A stretch of 64,000 nucleotides of DNA, taken from Trichoplax sp. H2. Lineage: Eukaryota > Placozoa > Uniplacotomia > Trichoplacea. Positions 50,091 through 61,700 of this stretch are shown one piece after another. A program made the translations under genes and the position numbers. The stretch spans positions 620,001-684,000 of the forward strand of contig NOWV01000012.1 in NCBI GenBank assembly GCA_003344405.1. The letters run 5' to 3'. Positions within the stretch are counted from its first letter, which is position 1. Every line of letters starts with the position of its first letter. The notes beneath the pieces are model-generated. The model saw nothing but the letters and a program-made list of their open reading frames with translations. It was not told the origin of the DNA and did not search any database.

Positions 50091-53000
50091 TACACTTGAA
50101 TTAGCACTAGCAATGCCTGCGAATGAGTTTTTATACAAATCTGATTACGAAAAATAATTCAATATTATACCATAAAAACTTAAAAACTCAGTCAATTAAA
50201 GATAATTACTCCGTTCTTAAATTAGATTATTAATAAATAATATAAATCCTTTATGTACAGTACAATATTTTGACTTTTTTACTCCTTAAAAAACTTGTAA
50301 AGTAACATAGAAGGCTATGCTTCTCTTTTACGTTTATCAATCTTTCCAACGTGAAGCTCAATAGCTATATAATACTCGTATACAGTATCATCGTAATATG
50401 ATAGCTGGAAATATTAATAATACTGGATAGGCTCGTCTTTCAATGATGATCAAATTGCTTAATGTTAATTCCAAAAATTTAAAAATTCTCAAGTTATGAA
50501 ATAGGACAGACTGACGTTATCTATATAGCGCTATAAAAATTAACATTTAAAAGCCTTAGGTGTAGAAATAATCTTGATGGCTATGGATTTTGCTAAGTTA
50601 TCTGATTGTAAACCTTACTTTTTAATTGAACTTATAAGATGGACAATTGGACATGGTCTGTCAAAGTTATTCATTAATGTTTTCTGCTATTAATATAAAG
50701 TCGCATTTCAATTATTAATAAGCATTAAACCTGACTTATGCGAGTATTCGATGCTACAATTTTCTAGTTGAAACACCATTTCATAAATGAGTAATGTAGA
50801 ATACAGCGTATTTACGCCAGTTAATTATATCATTCTCATATTTTATGTACTTTGTTCACAGCTAGTAAAAACAGGGTGGAATTAACGATAAAAATTTATT
50901 TCATAAATAGCACTATTAATTACGAATTGAACTGCATTAATAAAATACTGTCACTAATAGCAAAACAACACTATGAGACGGGATAGTGATGGCTAATCGT
51001 TATAAATCAAAAGGCGAATCGCTGATGAATAAACAAAACTTAAGCATGACTCATAATTCCTAATTAAGATAATCACTGTTTGATTGATTGATTAAATATC
51101 TTGACAGCAAATACTGAAAGGTCTTGTCTAGTTCGTGTGATAACTGGTTTGGTTAATTAGCGGAATGATGATGATTTGTACCGGATAGTAAATAAATAGG
51201 GATATTTGTTAGTAACATTCATCATCTTTTAGTCTACTTTTTATGCAAATTGGTTCTGAAATGCAAACATGTCTAGCACCCTCTCTAATAGCAAAAATAG
51301 CTAGTCAATGGGTGTTTCTCTAAAGCTCTAGTTGTTGCATCAACATTATCATTACATCGTCTACCATAAACTTTTACTTTCTTTTTAGGTAGATTTTACT
51401 ATTGATCGATAGACTCTGAAAGGGTTTAAATTAGATTAAGGCATTAACTCATAACAGATAAAAATTCTGGATGATACATTACTAAGGTTATAATGTATCT
51501 GGATAAATATTCCCTTATGGATATTGACAGAACTTGGACGGAAAAATTAAATGAATTTATCTTATGCTATCAATACGAAGTTATTTTATACTATCTAGAA
51601 GGAGTTATAACGATCTCTTAAGTGTTCATTTCGACTTCGGAAATAGTTAAATTGTTGTATCATAACTAGGACTTTTAACTGTATACAAATAACTTTAAAC
51701 CAATAAAAAAGGAAAACCAAAATCTGTTTGGCTATCTTTTCAACCCATTTTATACGACGACTGATTAGAATTAGTACTTTATTCGATGGAATAGTACCGT
51801 AGTAACAATACGGCTACAGTAGTACTGTAGTTGTTACAATAGTAATGAGTAATAGAAATTTAATTATTTGTTTATTCATTCATTCCATATCACTATTCTT
51901 TTTTCAAACAATGATAACTTTAACGTTATTCTAGATAAGATTTCTTGAACTTGAGATACTACAGTGATATGTACAAAGTTAATCTCGATATTAAAAATAT
52001 ATGAAAATGAAAAATCGATTTAATATTGGAGAGAACGGTGACAAAACATGATTAATATGACAAAATAACCCGTGTTAGTAATAATTCTCTTAAATTCTAG
52101 ACATTAATTTGTGCCTTTAAATTACGCTAAAGTATCGCTTGCTATCAGTTGAAATAAGGAGTAACGAAATGCAATTATCATGGAAGAATAGGATACTTAT
52201 CAAGTTGCATAATCGTATTGTACTAAAATCTTTAAACCGTCTGTTTGGATGACAGATAATAGAATATGGCATTATGAATTGATTGATTTGGAACAATTTT
52301 TTATTAACCTTACAATTACACAGAATATGAACTGTTAACAATCTTATTATTATAAATAGCAAATATAATATTAGGTAACTAATTAGATTGATTGTATCGT
52401 ATCAGTGAAAGCAAAGAATTCATTTTCAAATGGTTAAGATAAAGAAAAGCTGTTATTAACAAATAAATCGGATACTTAAAAATTATAATTATTATTGATA
52501 CATACTATTTAATGAATTAAGATTTATTACTGACACAAATAATTGCTTTATCGTTTTCAATTTACAGCGATTATGCTAATAACTTTGAGAATAATATTTA
52601 TATTAACAAAATAATTAGCCAACAAATTTAATTATCTGTTTAGTCGGTTGATCAGCATAACAAAAATTACAGCAATCATCAAGCTCCAATTAAATTTTTT
52701 AACCTAACTTTTAAGAAGATAACATTAAAATGGAGATCTCAATCTATTGTCATGTACAGTATTTAGCCCACTCTTTTTCCTTTCTGTTCTCTTTTCATGT
52801 AACTCTGCTGTATATATACGCATTCTATAAAAAGATAATATGAACATTGGGGATATCTTCATTTAGTCAACTTGATTACCAAGTGTTATTGTCTCAGCAC
52901 ACCTGTGTTGGTTACAGAAATCATTTAAAGATATTCTCAATCATTCCCGTTCTTATAGAATACTCTCCTCATCTAACCGTAACCGTAAGTGTTAAAACTA

Positions 53001-55003
53001 AATACACTAGCAGAATTAGAGTTATTCTAATACTTTCAATTTCACAAAATTTATCCTATTGACATCTGGGGTTACTCGCATATACAATATTTTTTACCCC
53101 AAGATAATGCAATATTAGCGTTTCAATCAAGCCTACAAGACTTCTACAGCTAAATATCGCTGCAATTTTTATTCATCTTATTTGGTAAGTTAAGTGATTC
53201 TTTGTTAGATATGGATGAAAAACTATAGCATTATTATATACATCTAGATAGACTACATAGTTGGAGTACTAAATGTATTAAATTTGAAGATATTGCTTAC
53301 TAATGTTAGGCTAGGTTTAATTTGGTATAGAATGATCATTTTAGGTAATGAATTCACAATTATTTCTAATGAATGCTATAATTTTTTGAAAGAGGATCAC
53401 TTACCTCATAGTAGCACCAAGTAACTGCAATAAATTCGTAAATTAGATTAGCTTTCCGATGAATGTAACACAGTATAGGATAAAAATTTAAAAAGAAGAT
53501 GTTAATATATTCTGTATAGATAAATGAATCACCATCTACGTATCTTCTCGGCTATTGAAAATTAGATATCATGATTTAATAGTACGTATATACGGTATTT
53601 TGGATTATGATAAAATGTTTTCTTTTAATAGCGTTTTCGTGTAGTATGTATGGAAGACAAGATATGCAAATAAATTGATAAGCTAACCTTACTATCGCTA
53701 ATTGCTAGTGATAGTTTAGACAGCTTGTTGATAAGGATATCCAATACTTGTACATTACATGGGAATGTCTTTTTCTATGTTCAAACTACATTTCCGTTGC
53801 TAAATTTTTTGAATGTTTTTAAGTACCGTAGTTATGACAATTGCTAAGGAGTTTTTCTTTCTCGAATATGTGCTCCATCAAAAAGGAATAATTAGATATA
53901 TGAATAAACAGCTACTTCATTCTGAAAATCTCATCCCTAATTTTCTAAACAGAAGCAACATAGTGTTCTTGAATAAAATATTTTATCTGAAAATAAATAA
54001 CTAGTGGTGATAGATAGAAATTTTATTGGGTAACTATTCGATGTAAATGTTGAATTTGATTCAATTTAAGTAATAGATCAACATAGATGTATGTAAAGTA
54101 ACGACTTGTATAGAATACTCTGAAATAGGTCTATCGGTTATTAGAAAGGTATAGTAGATAGATAAGATAATTTTTTATTGTTTGACAGTTGTATAGAAAG
54201 CGATAGATAAGAATGTTTACATTATATTCAAAATTTCTATCGAGGTGATAGGATAGATAAAGATTACTTTACAATCATGTAACATTTACACAGAAAGTAA
54301 TAGATTAGAATATTTGATAATTGATAACATTCATGGCCTTAGCATATGAATAGAAAATCATAGATAAGAATGTATTATATTTGTTCAATACTTGTGTAAA
54401 ACTGACACATGAATATAAAAGTATTTACATAGTTCAGCTCGTGCGTACAGCATATACAGCAGAAAGTGATTGACGAGAGCATTTATATCACTACAACATT
54501 TGTTTGGAATCTACGCACTATTTCATGAAATGTATAACACGAAAGTAGGTAGCAATCAGATATTTGTTCAATAGACGAGAATTATTAATATTCATGTTTT
54601 AAAAAAGAGAACGACATATATGTACTGCATATACACTATAGTTAAACAATTTGATAAGCTCATTGCGAATGGGTACGGTCGACGAGTACAGTATACGAGT
54701 TACTCAGAACTCCTATATTATAACTGGCGCTATTTGAAATTAATACTGATTGTAATCAGAAAAGGTTCAAATTATAGCCGTGTGATATATAAACATCTTC
54801 GTTATTACACGGTAGCCAATTTGATATAGGACGATAATATCATTTTCTAAGACAGAATAGCTTATCTAGAGCTATTGTTGTCATGACTTCTTCTATTAAC
54901 AAAGTTGTCATTTTGAATCCCTTTTATAGAGTTAGCATCGAACAGCTACAACCAAGATCGCAAAAATTTTAAGTTGCAATAACTTCAAAGTTAAGCAATA
55001 AGA
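50091..55003. other. Long intergenic region
   Basis: About 4.9 kb, very AT-rich, between TM2 paralogue C and the GPCR. It contains a degenerate tandem repeat at 54180-54520. Open frames (for example 52117-52362, 52847-53062 and 53813-54004) are short, rich in Ile/Phe/Asn from base composition, and lack motifs. I found no exon chain. Confidence 0.5.
54180..54520. repeat. Degenerate tandem repeat upstream of the GPCR
   Basis: About five to six diverged copies of a 55-65 bp unit built on 'agaaa-cgatagataagaatg' followed by an ATTTATAT-like tail. Copies begin near 54197, 54293, 54352 and 54460. It lies 500-800 bp before the GPCR start codon. Confidence 0.6.
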
Positions 55004-56260
55004 ATGGGCCATCAAAATAATAGCCTTTTCCTCCAAGTCAAAGCAACTCCAACCCCTCCAAGTATCATCGGTGTACAAAATTGGGAATTTGTTTGTTTCA
55101 CAATATTATACAGTATCACTTTTATCCTAAGTCTATTTGGTAATAGCATCATGATTATTTCCATCATTCGTAATAAAACGAAAAATATGAGAGGCGCTAC
55201 CAATTATTTCATTGCTAATTTGGCCTTTTCTGATCTGTTAATTGCTATCTTTGTCATTCCCTATCGTTATAATGAATTCATTTTTAAACGTTGGCAATTA
55301 GGTCGATTACTATGCGCTTTGTTGCCAACCATTGAGAAATCGCTCTTTACAGTCTCTATTTTACAAATATTAGCTATTGCTTATGCACGCCATCGTATTG
55401 TTGTCTTTCCATTTAAAAAAGCATTAACCAAACGGCGTGCTGCTATTATTATATTCCTAGTATGGATCGTAGCTATTTCAGGAGCTATCCCAGTTACAGT
55501 TAAAATGCACTATGACAATATTTTCACTACTAAACGAGCACTTTATTGTGCACCATGGTGGTCATTTGCTTATCAACGTATATATTATCGTGTCTTGTTC
55601 TTTCTCAATGCTGTTCCCATGTTTATTACGTTTGGTATTTATGGCCACGTTTACTACGTTATGAGACGTCGTACCCGACGCAATAATAGCATTAATTCGC
55701 ACAATCCAGCAACTGCTGCTAGCCATCGTAGTATCTTAAAAATGCTACTAGTAATGCTATTATTAAGTTCATTGTGTTGGATACCCTACGGTAGCATGAT
55801 CTTTGTTCTCAGTCTTGTTATTCTTCGCCATCCAAAATTAACATTGATATTATCATTTTTAAAATGGCTTGCAGTCTTTAACTGCTGTCATAATCCATTT
55901 GTATGCTGGATATTTAGCCAGAATTATCGCCAAGAAATGATTTACGTCATAACATGCGATAAGCGAATATCTGTATTTGATCGTCGGAGACCTGATCGGT
56001 TTACCACTTCTGCCAGTACTCAAAGTAAAAGTATAATGTTGTCTAGCCAACGAAGTAAATCAGGTAGTTTTAAACTTTCACGCCGTACATTATCGTTTTT
56101 TGGAAGCTTTCGTCGTCAATCAAATCAGCAAAATAAAAGTAATAACGATGCTAATGGTAATCAACAGCAAATTCCTTCCAGACAAGTTCAAAAACCCCTT
56201 CAAAATCTGACTAATTGCTTAAGTTCTCCATTAATGCAAAGTAAGGAGGCTATGGTATAA
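55004..56260 (+). CDS. Intronless rhodopsin-class (class A) GPCR
   Basis: Seven-helix receptor of 418 residues in one exon from the ATG at 55004. Extracellular N-terminus with an Asn glycosylation site (NNS at 5-7); TM1 with GN (46-47); TM2 with LAFSDLL (73-79); the disulphide pair C104 (top of TM3) and C182 (ECL2); TM6 with CWIPY (258-262); TM7 with NPFVC (297-301). The overall pattern is closest to peptide/amine-type class A receptors; the ligand cannot be inferred. Two core switches are altered: the DRY triad at the end of TM3 reads ARH (128-130), and the NPxxY tyrosine is cysteine. A basic ICL3 (RRRTRR) and a Ser/Arg-rich C-terminal tail of about 110 residues offer phosphorylation sites. 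No neighbouring gene suggests a partner. Confidence 0.92.
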   Translation: MGHQNNSLFLQVKATPTPPSIIGVQNWEFVCFTILYSITFILSLFGNSIMIISIIRNKTKNMRGATNYFIANLAFSDLLIAIFVIPYRYNEFIFKRWQLGRLLCALLPTIEKSLFTVSILQILAIAYARHRIVVFPFKKALTKRRAAIIIFLVWIVAISGAIPVTVKMHYDNIFTTKRALYCAPWWSFAYQRIYYRVLFFLNAVPMFITFGIYGHVYYVMRRRTRRNNSINSHNPATAASHRSILKMLLVMLLLSSLCWIPYGSMIFVLSLVILRHPKLTLILSFLKWLAVFNCCHNPFVCWIFSQNYRQEMIYVITCDKRISVFDRRRPDRFTTSASTQSKSIMLSSQRSKSGSFKLSRRTLSFFGSFRRQSNQQNKSNNDANGNQQQIPSRQVQKPLQNLTNCLSSPLMQSKEAMV

Positions 56261-58785
56261 TTGTGTCATTATTCAAAATCAAGATCAAATATATCATCTG
56301 TTCTTTTTAAACTTTCAATCTCTTATAGTATAATCTTAATGATTTGTTTACCGAATCATAACAGAGCTATCTTCTACCACTGATAATAATATTACTATTA
56401 TTTATAGGGTAATTTAACTTATACTAGGTAATTAAATACAACTATAATTATCTGCAGCTATCTATAACTACCCTGCTATAATTAATTTGATTAAGCTTAA
56501 TCCTTAAAGTTAGCAAGTAAATTAAATTCTGAAATTTTAATCAAATTTATTATGATTACTAAGATTTTTATTCCTTCAATTATTAAACTTATGTTTATAA
56601 ATTAGAAACTAGTATCACTTAATAAGTTTCAAAATAGATTGACCACACTATGCCATATTAATAGTGGCTTTTTAATCTCCATAAGAAAAATCGACGATAA
56701 ACATAAACTGGAATCAGTAGTCTTAACGCTAAGTATAATATTTAAATTCTATAAAACCCAGCCTTATTAAATGAAATGATCTTATAAATCTTACTCAGTT
56801 TTATCTATCCATTTTGTTTCAGCTCGCAATAATATTTACCTGTCTTCACGATTTCATTAATCATGTATCATCGTATCATTTAAGGTTTAATAAAACTAAC
56901 CAAATATTCAGACTAAAATCATCCGTATTTATCTTATTGTATGGAATACCAAGTAATCAATGCTATATTACTTAATATTGCAAAAGTTGTATAGAATATT
57001 GTAATATTACATATTAATATAGTTATTTAATGCTGTAATCAGCTTTCCTCCGATATACAGTTCATATTGTTATATAGGATTTCAATCATCGTTTCTCTAA
57101 TTGAATTAGCTGTATACTGTACTATAGTTTATTTGCAATTATACATAAAGGAATAAGCATAAGAGGAACTGGTATATTTATTCTAACTTAGTATACTGTA
57201 AAAGTGGACAACTCTGTCCAAACTGATCGCTTCTACGACTCGTCTCATAGATTGAAAATGGCAGCTTTCATAAGTACGTTTAATATCGCTTAAAACTACA
57301 ATATTTCTTTACGCTTTTCCTCATCATAAATTCTATCGCTATTATTTAATAGCTAACCGGTTCTTATGCTTTTATTTTTTACTACATTAGCAATTTTCTG
57401 CCTTATTTTTTATCAGAAGTTCAAGAATCAGGATGAAAATAGCAGGCAATTAGCCAAGGATTAATCTAATCAGTTGACCGTTATTGAATCTATCGCTCGT
57501 GCTTGCATGTTGTAGACTTCTTCGTACATTGATACTGTAAGTAGACAACTAAAATACACAGGTCGATGCTATAAAGTAACGGCATAATTTGTCAAGTGTC
57601 GAAATTGTACAATGCACACCTTAGATGGGAGTAAATGTTCCTATTGATATTCTTTACTAAGTTATGAACTAAGTCACAATTAGAAAAGAGAAGTGTTACC
57701 GGTAACCTAACAATAATGCTTATTTATCAGGATTAATATAACTAATAAGAAAGCTGTATGAAATTTAGTTAAATATTCACATGATGAAATTTTGACTTCT
57801 TTCCATTATTTTAATACGATAATTAATGGATAGTTATTAAAATGACGTAAGCTACTTTTTACCTTCTGAAACGATACCAAGGATTGTGATTTGTTTGGTT
57901 TAAATGTAAATTTCCTTTTTTAGTTCATTTCGATATATCTTTATGAAGATTATCAAGTTCCGAAACAAGAAAATTGAAGTAGTAAAGTGCTTTTATTACT
58001 TGTAATAAGAAGAACTTTCTTTGAGCAATACAGCCTAAGACTTCGAAATATATTTACGAAAATGATATTGTGATCGGAAAAAGTAATACAAATTTGCAAA
58101 TAGGATTGAATTAAGATTCTTAGAAAAGTAAGCGAACTAATAGTCTTTCAAAGTCAGATACTAATAATACGTTAAGATATATGTTATACCAGTATGAAAG
58201 ACTCTTACAAATAATACATTATCTCCTGCCCAGTACAATCAAATACTGTAGAGCGTTGCTTGCACAAAAGCTAAAGTTTGTGTTAGATTTACAGATTTTC
58301 AATAAGTCTGTAGTCTTCTGTAATACAATAGAAGTGCACTAAATCTACAGAAAAACGAATTTTTCGGTGCATATTAATAGTCGATGGCCAGCATCGATTA
58401 ATTAGCAACATCATATTTCCTTGAATAAAAATCATATAGCTAGACCAGCTTAGTATTGATAATTATGACGAATCATGAATAGTTTTACATTATATACTAA
58501 AATTGTCCTTTATAACACACATATGTTATTCTACTTCGTGACATCGGTCAGAATACAAGTTAATATAGCATGCTTTAAAAATTTAGTTGCAAAATCTAGT
58601 ATGGCATATTTTATCAGACATTTTTCGAAGTATCTTGATCGAATAGATCATAACATAGCTACTAAACTCGTATATTGCATATTTTACATGTCAGTTTTAT
58701 TTATATGTTAATATAAAGAAGTTCTTTCTTAACTTGGCATAGAATGAAAATTTAAAAGGAGTTGGAAGATATATATATAACAATG
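56261..58785. other. Convergent intergenic region, nothing recognised
   Basis: About 2.5 kb between the GPCR stop and the MAP3K4 stop. It is strongly AT-rich. The open frame 58475-58711 is unsupported. No repeat or RNA gene is evident to me. Confidence 0.5.
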
Positions 58786-61700
58786 CTAATCTTTTACTTT
58801 TACAAAAGGATGATTCAGTAATTCGCTAGTCGTCCATCTATCTTGTGGATCGTGTACTAAGCAGCGACTGAGGAAATCCTTTCCTTCATCGCTAATGGAA
58901 TCTGGTGTAACTGGAGCTGCACCACTTCCAACTTGGAACATAATAGCAAATTCGTCATCGAATTCTGACCACGGATGCTAAGTAATAAGTAATTCCGTTA
59001 GTTAAGGTACGTGATTAGCTGGTATTAGAATTTGTATAGCTATAATATTAATGTAAATATAAATTCTCGTAAGCTCACACTATGGATGTATCAACTTACT
59101 CTGCCAGTTACCATCTCGATTACTACACATCCTAAGCTCCAAATATCGACTGCTCTACCATGTCCTTTTCGTTTATTTTCAGTTATCATTTCAGGGGCCA
59201 TAAAGGCTAAAAATTATAGGTATAAGATGAATTTACCGATTAAGGCAATTAATTGATATTTTTTAATTAAAACGGGTCTCTATCTTCAAATTTGCTAAAT
59301 CACCTGTGGTTCCTCTCATATTATTAAATTCACCATACATAGTCGTAGTTTTAGACAGTTTAACGGAACAACCAAAATCTCCGAGCTTGATAAGACCATT
59401 TCTTGCCAAAAAAATGTTATTACCTGAAAAGATAGTAGGTATTCGATTAAGATTGGAGCTAATTAATACAGTGATTCTGCAAACACAAATAGTCTAATAA
59501 GGTTGTAAGAAATGGAAGAAGATGTAGGTTGTGGATTTAACGTTCTAGTACAGTGAACAAATTTGTACCTTTAATATCCCGATGTACAATACCATTTTCA
59601 TGTAAAAAATCGATTGCAACCAAAATTTGCTTCGTGTATCTACGAATCATTGCTTCAGGTAATCCATTTTTGGCAGCGTCACTGATTGTACCTTCGTTAC
59701 AGTATTCCATGAAGATTAACAATTGCTCCTAAGCACACAAGTATTAATATGTTATTTCTAGCATTGAGAAGTGTTCTAGAAAATAATACGAACACAATAT
59801 CATATTTGCAAAAAGTAGATATTTATACGTAGTTTACATGATTTATTGCATACAAGACATAACAAAGTTATCTCTTACTCTGTGAATTTCAGCCCCATAA
59901 CATTTTACGAGATTAGGATGATTAATATTTTCGATATTGCCGATTTCATCAGCTATTTCTCTAATGGAAGCCAAGTCACCGCGTTGAAAGCGAATCTAGT
60001 AATCATAAGTACGATATTAGTAATTAAAGTTACAGAAAGGAGCTTATACACATCTAGTATGCTTTAAAATTAAATTCATAGCTTAGTTGATTATTTCTGT
60101 ATGTACGATAATTTTATTTTATTTGTATCAAATTAAAATAAAACAAAATTCCGCAAGGTATAATACCTCCTTCATTGCCATTATTTCTCCAGTGTCTAAA
60201 CTGATGCAAGTATAAACTTTACCAAATCTACCTTCACCTAGGGTAAAGAATATCGTATAACTAAATAAGCAAGGGCTACCTTACCGTACTGTGCATTGAA
60301 AAATAGTGGTATAGCACCATTTCAATTGTAATCAAAATTTTTCTGAAAACATACCAATTTTTTTGCTACGCTGCCAGCGATATTTCACCTTCCTTATTAT
60401 TAATGCATCGATTAATCCGCTAGCAACATCTCTGTGACGATTACAAAGTCTGCCAATGACATCATCATTAAATAGTTTTTTTTCTCTTCTTTCTTCTAGT
60501 TTTTCTATGTAGTATAGGACTCGTATAGAGCGTGGATATCTATCAATTTCTGAATTATTGTGGCTTAAAGAATATACTCCACTGCTGTTACTAGATGAGG
60601 TCGTTTGATGTGAGAATCCTGATACGGGTAAGGGACCAGGAGAATTGACACTAAAAAAATCAGCAATGGTTTCGTGTTCGGAATCGCTACCTGAGAAGCT
60701 ACCGAGTCTTTGAACTAGTAAATTGCAATATATTAAGATTGTTATCAATAAACGCGGTAACCAATTGTATGGTTATTTCTGGAATTTACATAAGGAATAC
60801 TTACGGACATCGCCTTTTAGTTTATCAGCTATACTAGTGGGATATGATACTGGTCGTTGTAGCTTCTGAACTGTGCTAGATGGTGATTTTGGTGGCAAGA
60901 TTATTCTAGAGCTTTTCGATTTCTTGTACTTATCCATTATTGGATTACCAATGATGTGTGCTACGCATTTATCTGTCGATGCCTTTAGTAGCTAGATTCG
61001 AACGATATCATTTTTGAGTCATTATAATGATAACATCTAATTTTACTACATTATAGCGTTATATAGATCTATCGACTTACTTGAAAATTATCTTCTGATA
61101 TATGGGCTACATTTTGTGGACTACATACCACAGATAGAAATTCTAAGCCTTGCAATGACCATCTATATATTTTAACATAAAAGGTGCTGTAAGTTGTGCT
61201 ATCGCGATAAATCATGTTTCAAAACTGTCGTATTGTGTTATGTCATAACAGATCTAAAAATAATCAAGGATAACAAAAAGAATACATTATGATGTTTCGT
61301 ACAATCGATATCTTATCTCCTTAGTTTAAAGACAATGATTGAATACCTTGGTTTGGATCCTCTGCCTTTTTCGCAATTCTTTTGGACGAAAGCTGTCCAT
61401 TGCAAAGCTAAGTCGATTAAATGAGGTCCTAGAGGAACTGAAATTTCTTCCCATCCTAACAGTCGAATAATTTCTCGATGATACTAAGTGAAGGAAGTAA
61501 AATAATGAAATGTCAAAAAAATTCTACAATTAAAAATGAACGATCTAATGCACAAGCGTGTATGCAAAGACGTAAAACAACAACACACCTCGAATCCCAT
61601 ATTGTAGCAGGCGTGCATAGTTTCAACATAGTAAGAATGAGTTACGACTTCGTGTAGGTTAGAATGTACACGTTCTATGGCGCTGCAGATTTCTTCACTT

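Noticed and set aside
58475-58711. 78-residue open frame downstream of MAP3K4
   Set aside because: AT-driven composition, no motif, no splice or conservation evidence.
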